From positions 36,773-100,772 of the forward strand of contig JBDIBK010000001.1 in NCBI GenBank assembly GCA_039812845.1: DNA of 64,000 nucleotides. The letters are read 5' to 3'. The position numbers and the translations under genes are program-made. The notes beneath the pieces were generated by a model, which was not told the DNA's origin, searched no databases, and was given only the letters and a program-made list of their open reading frames with translations. Positions 34,123 through 42,662 of this stretch are shown one piece after another. This DNA is from JACTMJ01 sp039812845. GTDB lineage: Bacteria; Acidobacteriota; Terriglobia; Bryobacterales; Bryobacteraceae. The first letter of the stretch is position 1; every line of letters starts with the position of its first letter.

Positions 34123-35232
34123 ATGATGGAACGCCGCGCCTTGCTCACTCGCTCCGCCACCGCTCTTGCCGCCGTCACGACGCTGGCAGCCGCCCAAAGC
34201 GGCAACGCCACGTCGAACAACTCCTCGGGCGGCGCAGTCTCAGTCAGCGATCCCATCAAGATCGGGGTCGATCTCTTCAGCGTTCGCGATCAGGGCTGGA
34301 GCGATTTCGAGATGCTGGACTACGCGGCACGTCAGAACCTGAAGCACGCGCAGTTTTCCGTCACGCGCTTCTATTCGTCTCTCGCGCCGGAGCACCTCCG
34401 AAAAGTGCGCGCGCACGCCGATTCCCTCGGAATTCGGCTCGAGACTGGGATGGACTCGATCTGTCCCACATCCACGCGATTTGCCAAGGACCTGGGCAGC
34501 GCCGAGAAGCAACTTCTCGATCAATTGGAGACGGCGAAGATCGTGGGTTCGAAGATCGTGCGCTGCTATCTCGGAACCATGGCTGACCGCAAGACCAAAC
34601 TTCCCTTCGACCAGCACATCGAATCGATGCTGAAAGTGCTTGCGCGGGTGAAACCGCAATTCGTGGACGCGAACGTGAAAGTCTCCATTGAGAACCATGC
34701 GGGCGACTTTCAGGCGCGCCGACTGCGCACGGTGATCGAAGAAGCGGGGAAGGAGTGGGTGGGCGTCACGTACGACTCGGGAAACCCTTGCTGGACATTG
34801 GAGGATCCCCTTGCCGCAGCCGAGATGCTCGCGCCCTACGTCGCCACGGTACACCTGCGGGATTCGCATGTGTGGGCGGACGAGAAAGGTCTCGTGGTGC
34901 AGTGGATCCGCTTCGGACAGGGCAATGTGCAGATGCGCGAAGTAGTGGGGCGGCTGCACGCGGCCAGACCGGAATTGATCTTCAATCTGGAAACGATCTG
35001 CATCGGGAACCGTCCGTTTCCAGTGAAGGATGTGTCGTTCTGGAAAGGGTATGAAGACATCTCAGCCCAGGACCTGATGCGGCTTTACAGATTGGCGGAA
35101 AGGGCAAACCCTTTGCCCGATCCGCCGAAACGCGCCAAGGAAGACGCGGCTCGGGTGCAGTTGGAAGACTCCGATGTTTCCATCGCGGGAATGAGGAAGC
35201 TCGTATCGGAACTCGGGCTCAAGGAGGCTTGA
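34123..35232 (+). CDS. Exported sugar phosphate isomerase/epimerase-like TIM barrel
   Basis: A 369-residue protein. The N terminus (MMERRALLTRSATALAAVTTLAAA) looks like a Tat or Sec signal. The rest matches the AP-endonuclease-2/xylose-isomerase-like TIM barrel, with metal-site segments VSIENHAGDFQA, TVHLRDSHVW and LIFNLETICIG. Such proteins isomerise or epimerise sugars or sugar acids; the substrate is not known. It is convergent with a small unknown gene and has no obvious operon partner. Confidence 0.82.
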   Translation: MMERRALLTRSATALAAVTTLAAAQSGNATSNNSSGGAVSVSDPIKIGVDLFSVRDQGWSDFEMLDYAARQNLKHAQFSVTRFYSSLAPEHLRKVRAHADSLGIRLETGMDSICPTSTRFAKDLGSAEKQLLDQLETAKIVGSKIVRCYLGTMADRKTKLPFDQHIESMLKVLARVKPQFVDANVKVSIENHAGDFQARRLRTVIEEAGKEWVGVTYDSGNPCWTLEDPLAAAEMLAPYVATVHLRDSHVWADEKGLVVQWIRFGQGNVQMREVVGRLHAARPELIFNLETICIGNRPFPVKDVSFWKGYEDISAQDLMRLYRLAERANPLPDPPKRAKEDAARVQLEDSDVSIAGMRKLVSELGLKEA

Positions 35233-35246
35233 ACGGCGGGGCAGCG

Positions 35247-35450
35247 CTAACCGTGATCGGCCATCCGGGAAACCCAGCGCAAATAGCGCGACATGCTCCC
35301 TTTGTTGCGCCAGAGGAAATGCCAGAACTCACGAAACGTGAGCGATTCCGCCTTTCGGCCGGAATAGGTTTCGACGCGCCAGCGCAGGTAGGGACTGTCC
35401 CAGGGGTGGAAGCGATAGCCTTTGGTGGCAAGCCAGAGAAACCGGATCAT
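35247..35450 (-). CDS. Small conserved-looking protein of unknown function
   Basis: A 67-residue basic, aromatic-rich protein (MIRFLWLATKGYRFHPWDSP...). No domain is recognised. The start at 35450 is inferred: the frame is open upstream to 35579 but that part overlaps the VWFA gene. It lies 25 bases downstream of the VWFA gene on the same strand and may be co-transcribed with it. Confidence 0.5.
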   Translation of the reverse strand: MIRFLWLATKGYRFHPWDSPYLRWRVETYSGRKAESLTFREFWHFLWRNKGSMSRYLRWVSRMADHG

Positions 35451-35475
35451 CGGCTCTTGTTGGGCACCGCGCGCC

Positions 35476-36465
35476 TCAATTTTCCTTTCTGAAAGAGGCT
35501 TGGCCTTCGGGCTTCTCCTGCACCGAAAGCTGCGGAGAGGTTGGCAACTCGGGAAGCTCCTTGGCCCGATCCACCGCATAATAACCGGTTCGGGTGCGAA
35601 CCGAGAGCCCGCGTCCCTTGGCCTTCACTTCGATCCGCCGGAAGGTGCCGTCCATCGCTTCGTTCGTGGGCGAGTATGCAATCACATACTGGTTGCGGAT
35701 ATCATGCGCCACCCGATTCGCGGTGTCCGTTACCTCATCGACGGACGCAGGGAAGTAGGATTGGCCACCGGTCGCTTTGGTGAGCGCTTCGAGCGCCCGT
35801 TCGGCGCGTTTCGCCTCGCGCCGCTCTTCCTCGTTCAGGATGCCGATGGCGTAGACAAGCACTTCCGACTGCTGGGCGCGCTGGACCAGTTTCTCCAAGG
35901 TGATGGCGCTTGCATTGTCGTTTCCATCGGTGATGACGAGCAGCACCTTCTTGTCCTTCTTCCCCTTCTCGCGCAAGTAATCGATGGAGGCGCTAAGCGC
36001 ATCGCGCATCGCCGTGCCGCCACGCGAGTCGATCTGCCCGATGCCATCTTCCATCTTCTTGATGTCGTTGGTCATCGTTACGTCGAGGTAGAGGTCGTCG
36101 TTGAAGTTCACGACGAAGACCTCGTCGTCCCGGTTCGAGCTCTTCACCAGGGAGATGGCGGCCGCCTCCACCTGTTTGCGCTTGTCGCGCATGCTGCCGC
36201 TGTTATCGACGACGAGTCCGAGGGAGACTGGAACGTCTTCCCGCAGAAAGGTGCGGATAGGCTGTTCGTCCTTGTTCTCAAGAACGGTGAAATCGTCCTT
36301 GTGAAGACTCGTGACCAGTTCTCCTCTGCGGTCCACGACACTGGCGTGCAGCACCACCAACCGGGTGTCCGTGCTGAAGGTGGGGTCCTGCGCCGCCGAG
36401 TGGACCGGGATGAAAAGCGCTATCGCTAAAAAAGGTATCAGGGCGAATAGGAATCGGAACTTCAT
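35476..36465 (-). CDS. Exported VWFA-domain protein (acidobacterial VWFA-related type)
   Basis: A 329-residue exported protein with a signal sequence (MKFRFLFALIPFLAIALFIPVHSAAQ). The VWFA domain (about 75-265) keeps the metal-ion-dependent adhesion site: LVVDNSGSMRDKRK, with the DxSxS motif, then GGTAMRDAL and ITDGNDN. The N-terminal STDTRLVVLHASVVDRRGELV and C-terminal YVIAYSPTN...DGTFRRIEVK and RTGYYA segments are typical of the VWFA-related acidobacterial family. Likely an envelope adhesion or assembly protein. A paralogue is directly upstream. Confidence 0.88.
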   Translation of the reverse strand: MKFRFLFALIPFLAIALFIPVHSAAQDPTFSTDTRLVVLHASVVDRRGELVTSLHKDDFTVLENKDEQPIRTFLREDVPVSLGLVVDNSGSMRDKRKQVEAAAISLVKSSNRDDEVFVVNFNDDLYLDVTMTNDIKKMEDGIGQIDSRGGTAMRDALSASIDYLREKGKKDKKVLLVITDGNDNASAITLEKLVQRAQQSEVLVYAIGILNEEERREAKRAERALEALTKATGGQSYFPASVDEVTDTANRVAHDIRNQYVIAYSPTNEAMDGTFRRIEVKAKGRGLSVRTRTGYYAVDRAKELPELPTSPQLSVQEKPEGQASFRKEN

Positions 36466-36487
36466 AGAGGGGTCTCTCCGGGGCAAA

Positions 36488-37453
36488 CTATTGCGTGGGG
36501 GCGTAATATCCGGGCCGCCAGTAGGCTTTCAATTTCGGAAGACCGCGCGGCTGAACCAGTTCCACCTTCACCTTGCGGTACTTGCCGTCGCGCATCGAAT
36601 TGCTCGGAGTGTATCCAAGGACGTACTGATTCCGCAATTCGATGCCGATCTTGGCGCTCACATCGGGCAACTCATTGACCGAAGTAATGATGAACGGGCG
36701 TCCGCCCGTTTCGTCGCTAATCTCCCGCAGGAGACCGGGTCCGCGCATCTCTTCGGGAGTCGAACTGTAGGCATCGAAGATACCGATGGTATAGATTTGG
36801 ACGTCGGCTTCCCGCACGAGGCTCCTGATCTCGCTCGAGGTATAGCGGCTGGAATTATCCGCGCCGTCGGAGATTACCAACAAAGCCTTTCGCGGATTCT
36901 TGGCCTTCTTCATTTCGTTGAGCGCCAGGTAAATGGCGTCAAGAAGCGCGGTCCGGCCCTTGGCCTGGGAAAAGGTGAGGCGGTTCTGGATCTCTCCAGG
37001 GTTGTTCGTGAACGCCTGCGCCAGGATTGGCCGGTCGTTGAACTGAATGAGGAAGAACTCATCGTCCGGACCGGCGGTCTTGAAGAACTGGGCAGCCGCT
37101 TCTCGCGATTTCTGCAGCTTGTTGTTCATGCTACCGCTGGCATCGAAAACCAGACCCACGGAAAGGGGCGCATCCTCGCTGGCGAAGTAGGTGATGTTCT
37201 CCTCCGTGCCTTCCTCGACGATCTTGAAATGTTCGCTTTCAAGGCCGGTCACGGAACGGTTGAGCGGGTCCTTCACGGTGACCGGAATCAGCACTACCTG
37301 GGTGTCCACCCGGATGTTGCTTTCACGGCCGGCGGAGTCGGCGGCGGGGGGAAGACGCTCGGGGCGGATCGCGGTGCTCGCACTCTGGGACCACGCCCAG
37401 ACGCAGGCCGTCAGGAGCGCCACAGCCGTGATAGCAAGTCGAAGACTGAACAT
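36488..37453 (-). CDS. Exported VWFA-domain protein (paralogue)
   Basis: A 321-residue paralogue of the next gene, with a signal sequence (MFSLRLAITAVALLTACVWAWS), an N-terminal beta domain (IRVDTQVVLIPVTVKDPLNR) and VWFA motifs LVFDASGSMNNKLQ, GRTALLDAIY and VISDGADNSSR. The C terminus has YVLGYTPSNSMRDGKYRKVKV and RPGYYAP. The start may be ATG 37453 or GTG 37471; a longer form to 37519 is less likely. A TATACT sequence at 37498-37503 on this strand is a plausible -10 element. It is divergent from kdsB. Confidence 0.85.
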   Translation of the reverse strand: MFSLRLAITAVALLTACVWAWSQSASTAIRPERLPPAADSAGRESNIRVDTQVVLIPVTVKDPLNRSVTGLESEHFKIVEEGTEENITYFASEDAPLSVGLVFDASGSMNNKLQKSREAAAQFFKTAGPDDEFFLIQFNDRPILAQAFTNNPGEIQNRLTFSQAKGRTALLDAIYLALNEMKKAKNPRKALLVISDGADNSSRYTSSEIRSLVREADVQIYTIGIFDAYSSTPEEMRGPGLLREISDETGGRPFIITSVNELPDVSAKIGIELRNQYVLGYTPSNSMRDGKYRKVKVELVQPRGLPKLKAYWRPGYYAPTQ

Positions 37454-37532
37454 GAAAACCCGGCGGTTCACCCGTATTCGGGCTCGATTGTGCTCAGAGT
37501 ATAGCATGCGTGCCTTCATGGTATGATCGAAC

Positions 37533-38297
37533 GTGCCTACCGAAGTTTTGGGGGTAATCCCCGCTCGTTACGCCTCCACTCGGTTCCCCGGAAAATCTCT
37601 CGCCGTCATCGCTGGCAAGCCGATGATTCAGCACGTGTATGAGCGCGCCTCGCAATGCTCCCGTTTCTCCCGCCTGGTGGTCGCGACGGACGATGCGCGG
37701 ATCGCCGATGCGGCCAGGTCGTTCGGCGCGGAGTGCCAGTTTACCCGGCCGGACCACCAATCGGGCACGGATCGCGTGGCGGAGGTGGCGGCAGGCTTTC
37801 CCGGAGAACTCGTTGTCAACATCCAGGGAGATGAGCCCCTTATTGATTTCAACGCAATTGAGGCGTCAATCGTTGCATTGGAATCCGCGCCAGTCGCGCG
37901 GATGGCAACGTTAGGGAAGGCTATTTCCAACCCTGCGGAGGCCGAGAACCCGAATGTCGTCAAAGTGGTGAGAGACCTTAGCGGCAACGCAATCTATTTT
38001 TCCCGGTATCCGATCCCCTATCGGCGGGGCGGACCCACAACTGTTTATAAGCACATTGGTCTCTACGCGTACAGGCGCGATTTTCTGCTGCAGTATTCCT
38101 CGATGCCCGTAGGTCCGCTCGAGAAGGCGGAATGCCTGGAGCAACTGAGGGCGCTCGAAAACGGGCACCGGATCGCTGTTGCGGAAACAACGTACGACTC
38201 ACTGGGCGTCGATACGCCCGAGGATCTGATGGAGATATGCCAGTGGCTGGAGGCGCGGGTAGAGTCGCTCCCGACCATTTCCAGCACGGGGGCCTGA
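37533..38297 (+). CDS. kdsB: 3-deoxy-manno-octulosonate cytidylyltransferase
   Basis: KdsB activates Kdo with CTP to CMP-Kdo for the LPS inner core. The 254-residue protein has the nucleotide-binding GVIPARYASTRFPGKSLAVI, VVATDD, DRVAEV, VNIQGDEPLID and YKHIGLYAYR segments, all typical. The GTG start at 37533 is preceded, at 37522-37527, by TATGAT, a good -10 element, so the transcript may be leaderless. The next genes are pyrG (CTP synthesis) and kdsA (Kdo 8-phosphate synthesis). Confidence 0.96.
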   Translation: MPTEVLGVIPARYASTRFPGKSLAVIAGKPMIQHVYERASQCSRFSRLVVATDDARIADAARSFGAECQFTRPDHQSGTDRVAEVAAGFPGELVVNIQGDEPLIDFNAIEASIVALESAPVARMATLGKAISNPAEAENPNVVKVVRDLSGNAIYFSRYPIPYRRGGPTTVYKHIGLYAYRRDFLLQYSSMPVGPLEKAECLEQLRALENGHRIAVAETTYDSLGVDTPEDLMEICQWLEARVESLPTISSTGA

Positions 38298-38369
38298 TAC
38301 GCTGGTTGGCTTCGAAGGCGGAGACGCGGACAATACCGTGGAGGCGGAGTGTTGAGCGAAAGCAAAGGA

Positions 38370-40067
38370 ATGGCAAAATTCATCTTTGTTACGGGAGGCG
38401 TCGTGTCCTCTCTCGGGAAGGGGATCGCGGCCGCATCGATCGGATGCCTTCTCGAGGCCCGGGGCCTGAAGGTGAATCTGCAGAAGTTCGACCCTTATCT
38501 GAATGTGGATCCTGGCACGATGAGCCCGTTTCAACACGGCGAAGTGTTCGTGACGGACGACGGCGCGGAGACGGATCTCGATCTGGGGCACTACGAACGC
38601 TTCACGCATGCCCATCTGACGCAACTGAACAACCTGACCAGCGGGCGAATCTACGAATCGATCATCCAGAAAGAACGCCGCGGCGACTACCTGGGCAAGA
38701 CGGTGCAGGTGATTCCGCATGTTACGGACGAGATCAAGATGGCGGCGCGGCGTCTTGCGAAGGACAGCGATGTCGTCATCGTGGAAATTGGCGGCACGGT
38801 GGGCGACATTGAATCGCTGCCCTTCCTGGAGGCGATCCGGCAGTTGCGGCACGAACTGGGCCGGGAAAACACCATCTTCGTCCACGTCACGCTGGTGCCA
38901 TGGATCGCCGCCGCGCACGAGCTCAAGACGAAGCCCACGCAGCATAGCGTGAAAGAGCTGCGGGCGATCGGCATACAGCCGGATATTTTGCTCTGCCGGT
39001 CAGAGCGCTTCCTGAACGACGATGTTCGCTCAAAGATCGCTCTTTTCTGCGACGTGGAACAGGATGCCGTGATCACGGCGAACGACGTGGCGTCCGTGTA
39101 TGAGGTGCCTCTGAGCTTTGCCGCTCAGAACGTGGACGACACGATTCTGCGGCTGCTAAAGCTCGACGTGCCCGAAGCCGACATGGGCCGGTGGTCCGCC
39201 ATGGTGGAACGGGTCAAATCTCCCATGGACGAAGTGGATATCGGACTGGTGGGCAAGTACGTTGAATACGAGGATTCCTACAAGAGCCTTAAGGAAGCGC
39301 TTCTTCATGGAGGATTGGCGCACAACTTGAAGGTGCGCATCCATTGGATCGACGCGGAGAATCTGACTGATGCGGATACGACCGCGAAGACGCTGCGCAA
39401 CTTCGACGGGATCCTGGTTCCGGGAGGGTTCGGCAAGCGAGGCGTGGACGGAATGATCGAAGCCATCCGCTATTCGCGGGAAGCGGACGTTCCGTATTTT
39501 GGCATCTGTCTGGGGATGCAGACGATGGTGATCGAGTTTGCCCGCAACGTCTGCGGACTGACGGATGCGGACTCCACGGAATTCGAACCGGCGACGCTGA
39601 ATCGGGTGATCTATAAACTGCGTGAGTTGAAGGGCGTGGATGAACTCGGCGGCACGATGCGGCTGGGCGCGTACCCTTGCGCGCTGGCCGAGGGAAGCTT
39701 GGCGTACGCCGCATACGGCAAGAGTGAGATCAGCGAACGCCACCGGCATCGCTTCGAGTTCAACCGCAAGTTTGAACCACTGCTCACGGCGAACGGGCTC
39801 AGAATCACCGGCGAATCTCCCGGTGACCGGACCTATGTGGAGATCTGCGAGATTCCAGGCAAACACTGGTTCCTCGGCTGCCAGTTCCATCCGGAATTCA
39901 AGTCCAAACCAATGGAGCCGCACCCCCTGTTTGCGAGCTTCATCGATGCCGCCTATCGGTTCCGGCGTCTGCGCGTCGCTCCCCTCACGACGGTGGCGGA
40001 AACCATGGACGCCGAGAATCTGCCGATGAGCCCGAGCCCCGTGGGAATGGGCGGGCAGGGCGATTAG
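38370..40067 (+). CDS. pyrG: CTP synthase
   Basis: CTP synthase makes CTP from UTP using glutamine. The 565-residue protein has the N-terminal synthetase domain with KFIFVTGGVVSSLGKG and KFDPYLNVDPGTMSPFQHGEV, and the C-terminal glutamine amidotransferase with the catalytic cysteine in FGICLGMQ and the histidine/glutamate in GCQFHPEFKSKPMEPH. The start may be ATG 38370, which has no good ribosome site spacing, or the GTG/TTG at 38349/38352, which follow GGAGG. It lies in the kdsB-pyrG-kdsA series, linking CTP supply to CMP-Kdo formation. Confidence 0.97.
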   Translation: MAKFIFVTGGVVSSLGKGIAAASIGCLLEARGLKVNLQKFDPYLNVDPGTMSPFQHGEVFVTDDGAETDLDLGHYERFTHAHLTQLNNLTSGRIYESIIQKERRGDYLGKTVQVIPHVTDEIKMAARRLAKDSDVVIVEIGGTVGDIESLPFLEAIRQLRHELGRENTIFVHVTLVPWIAAAHELKTKPTQHSVKELRAIGIQPDILLCRSERFLNDDVRSKIALFCDVEQDAVITANDVASVYEVPLSFAAQNVDDTILRLLKLDVPEADMGRWSAMVERVKSPMDEVDIGLVGKYVEYEDSYKSLKEALLHGGLAHNLKVRIHWIDAENLTDADTTAKTLRNFDGILVPGGFGKRGVDGMIEAIRYSREADVPYFGICLGMQTMVIEFARNVCGLTDADSTEFEPATLNRVIYKLRELKGVDELGGTMRLGAYPCALAEGSLAYAAYGKSEISERHRHRFEFNRKFEPLLTANGLRITGESPGDRTYVEICEIPGKHWFLGCQFHPEFKSKPMEPHPLFASFIDAAYRFRRLRVAPLTTVAETMDAENLPMSPSPVGMGGQGD

Positions 40068-40068
40068 G

Positions 40069-40938
40069 GTGGCGCACCCCCGGATTGAGGTTGGCTCCGC
40101 CGATGCCCGAATGGTGGCATTTGGCGCGGGCCTCCCCTTGGCTATCATCGCGGGGCCATGCGTGATTGAAAGCGAGCAGCACGTTCACTTCCTGGCAGCC
40201 GCACTCGCAGAGCGGATCGGACGCTTCGTCTTCAAGGCTTCCTTCGACAAGGCGAACCGCAGCAGTATTCATTCCTATCGTGGGCCGGGATTGCGGGAGG
40301 GCTTGCGGATTCTCTCCGGCCTGCGGCGAAGCGGTTTTCCAGTGCTCACCGATATCCATGAACCCGCCCAGGCCGAAGCCGCGGCCGAGGCGGTGGACAT
40401 TCTGCAGATTCCCGCGTTTCTGTGCCGCCAGACGGACCTGCTGGTGGAAGCGGGGCGTACGGGCCGGGCGGTCAACATCAAGAAGGGCCAGTTCGTCGCT
40501 CCCAAGGACATCCTGCGCGCGGCGGAGAAAGTGGCATCCACGGGGAACACGCGGATTCTGCTCACGGAACGCGGCTCCTGCTTCGGCTACAACAATCTGG
40601 TGGTGGATATGCGCGGCTTGCGGATGATGCGGGAATCCGGGTTCCCGGTAATCTTTGACGCCACGCACAGCGTACAGCTTCCCGGTGCGGGTGGGGATCG
40701 ATCGGAAGGCCAGCCGGAGTACATCGAAACGCTGGCGCGGGCAGCCGTCGCCACGGACATCGATGGTGTGTTTCTTGAAGTCCACGAAGCCCCGGAGCGC
40801 GCCCTTTCCGATGGCGCGAACTCCGTGCGGCTGGAGCACGTCGGGCGGCTCATTCACCGGCTGCGGACAATCGACGCACTGGTGAAGCGCGAGGACTTCC
40901 GGGAGGGCGGCAATCCGCGGTCGCCAACTATTTCGTAA
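40069..40938 (+). CDS. kdsA: 3-deoxy-8-phosphooctulonate synthase
   Basis: KdsA condenses arabinose 5-phosphate and phosphoenolpyruvate to Kdo 8-phosphate. The 289-residue protein has AIIAGPCVIES, with a cysteine (C31) at the position that distinguishes metal-dependent enzymes from the asparagine form of E. coli, then FKASFDKANRSSIHSYRGPG and FDATHSVQLPGAGG. It starts with GTG one base after the pyrG stop, so it is translationally coupled. It converges with the carbamoyltransferase gene, overlapping by 11 bases. Confidence 0.96.
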   Translation: MAHPRIEVGSADARMVAFGAGLPLAIIAGPCVIESEQHVHFLAAALAERIGRFVFKASFDKANRSSIHSYRGPGLREGLRILSGLRRSGFPVLTDIHEPAQAEAAAEAVDILQIPAFLCRQTDLLVEAGRTGRAVNIKKGQFVAPKDILRAAEKVASTGNTRILLTERGSCFGYNNLVVDMRGLRMMRESGFPVIFDATHSVQLPGAGGDRSEGQPEYIETLARAAVATDIDGVFLEVHEAPERALSDGANSVRLEHVGRLIHRLRTIDALVKREDFREGGNPRSPTIS

Positions 40939-42499
40939 GCAGGAACGGCCCGGCGAAGAGCGAGTCAATCCCCGAGGAATAAAAGCTTCTCACGGCATCG
41001 CGGGGAGTGCAGACGAGCGGGTCCTGGAAGAGATTGAAGGACGTGTTGTACAGCACCGGCAAGCCGGTCGCCGCGCCCTGGGCCTTCAAGAGCCGGTAAA
41101 AGAGCGGATTATCCGCCTCGCTCACGGTGTGGATCCGCACGATATCGTCGCCCAGAATCGCGTGCGCGAAGGTCTGCCGGTGCTCCGCTTTCACCCTCCC
41201 CACGGTGGCTAGGAATCGGGCGTTGTCGCCCACGTCGAAGTACTTGGCGGCGTCTTCCGCGGGGACGGAGGCGGCGAACTTGCGAAACGATTCACGGTGC
41301 TTGATGTAGGCGTTCAGGTTCTCCGTGGAATATGGATTCAGGGGAGAGGCTAGAATGCTGCGATTGCCGAGTGCGCGCGGGCCAAACTCCATGCGCCCCT
41401 GCATCCAGGCAACGATTTTGAAATCGTTCAGCTCGTCGATGCCCGCCTGCAGCAGATTCTCCGTCGTGAGCAGATAGCGGAAGCGGAGTTTGCAGTTCTC
41501 CAGCACCTGCTTGATCTCTTCCGACGTGAATTCAGGCCCTAGGAACATCGAATCAAAGGGCACCCGCGGCGCGGCCGGATTCATCGAATGCCATGCATAG
41601 TAGGCCGCGCCGAGGGCCGTGCCCCCGTTCCCGGCGGCGGGTTGCACAAACACTCCGGGGAAGCGTTCGCTTCGTTCCGCGGCTTCAATCAGCAGCGTAT
41701 TGTAAGCGACGCCGCCGGCGAGGCATAGGGGCATTCCCGCGGGCGCCATGCGGACGACGGTCTCAGCGAGCGCGTCCTGAAGGGAACGGGCAAGATCGGC
41801 TTTATCGGTATCGGAAAGCGATGCGGCGTCGAGGCCGAGATCGGAGAAAAAGCGCCGATGAAAAGCGCCGTTGGCGGATTCCGTATTCAACAGGCCGCGC
41901 CGCAGCGCGGGCCAATCTCCCTGCCGGGCGTGGAGCAAATCGTCAAAATACTCGACGAAGCGCGGCTGGCCAGAAGCGCTGAGCCATTGCACTTTGTGCT
42001 CATCGGCGTTGTAGCGAAAGCCGATCAGACGGGCAACGCGGCCATAGAGGTCGCCCAGCGAATCCGGGTAATAGAGCTCCTGCTCCACCGTGAGGGTGTT
42101 TCCACAGCCTTGCCAGCGGGCACCGCAACGGAAGTCGCCGAGCCGGTCCAGCGTCAGCACCGTAGCCTCATCAAATGGAGAGGCATAGTAGGTGGATGCG
42201 GCGTGTGCCAGTTGATGATCCACCACGATCACACGTGCGTTGGGAAAACGCTCTGTCAATTCGAGATGAATCCGCTCCTCGGTGCCGGTAAGCCAGGGCC
42301 GCGCGATGGAAACCACATCCACTTCTTCAGGAGAAATGCCCGCGATGCCGAGACATTGCCGCCACGCAGCCGTCGGCAGCGCGCCGGGATGCTCGGTATG
42401 CGTGAGCTTTCGTTCCTCAATGGCTGAAACCAGCCTGCCCCCGCAAATAAGAACCGCGGATGCGTCGTGGAGAATCCCGCCAATGCCTAGAATATTCAT
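40928..42499 (-). CDS. Carbamoyltransferase (TobZ/NodU family)
   Basis: A 523-residue enzyme that would transfer the carbamoyl group of carbamoyl phosphate via carbamoyl-adenylate. The N-terminal domain (about 1-330) has NILGIGGILHDASAVLI, HQLAHAASTYYASPFDEA and ALAETVVRM, with ADP-binding GGVAYNTLL; the C-terminal domain has WMQGRMEFGPRALGNRSILA and TGLPVLYNTSFN. The acceptor is probably a sugar of a polysaccharide, antibiotic or Nod-like molecule and cannot be named. It starts at 42499 (MNILGIGG); an upstream open extension runs into murQ's 5' region. Confidence 0.9.
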   Translation of the reverse strand: MNILGIGGILHDASAVLICGGRLVSAIEERKLTHTEHPGALPTAAWRQCLGIAGISPEEVDVVSIARPWLTGTEERIHLELTERFPNARVIVVDHQLAHAASTYYASPFDEATVLTLDRLGDFRCGARWQGCGNTLTVEQELYYPDSLGDLYGRVARLIGFRYNADEHKVQWLSASGQPRFVEYFDDLLHARQGDWPALRRGLLNTESANGAFHRRFFSDLGLDAASLSDTDKADLARSLQDALAETVVRMAPAGMPLCLAGGVAYNTLLIEAAERSERFPGVFVQPAAGNGGTALGAAYYAWHSMNPAAPRVPFDSMFLGPEFTSEEIKQVLENCKLRFRYLLTTENLLQAGIDELNDFKIVAWMQGRMEFGPRALGNRSILASPLNPYSTENLNAYIKHRESFRKFAASVPAEDAAKYFDVGDNARFLATVGRVKAEHRQTFAHAILGDDIVRIHTVSEADNPLFYRLLKAQGAATGLPVLYNTSFNLFQDPLVCTPRDAVRSFYSSGIDSLFAGPFLLTK

Positions 42500-42662
42500 G
42501 AGAAAGGGTGGGGGTTCGGGCAGGCCGTCCGGCGCGCGAGAAGCGCCCCAATCGTTTAGGTTACGAAATTGTGGCGCTTTCTGGATAGGGTTCCCGTCCC
42601 AGAGTTCGCCGTTAAGCCACCTCAGCCGCGCCCTGGATGAGTGAGAATAGAGAATCGGGCGT

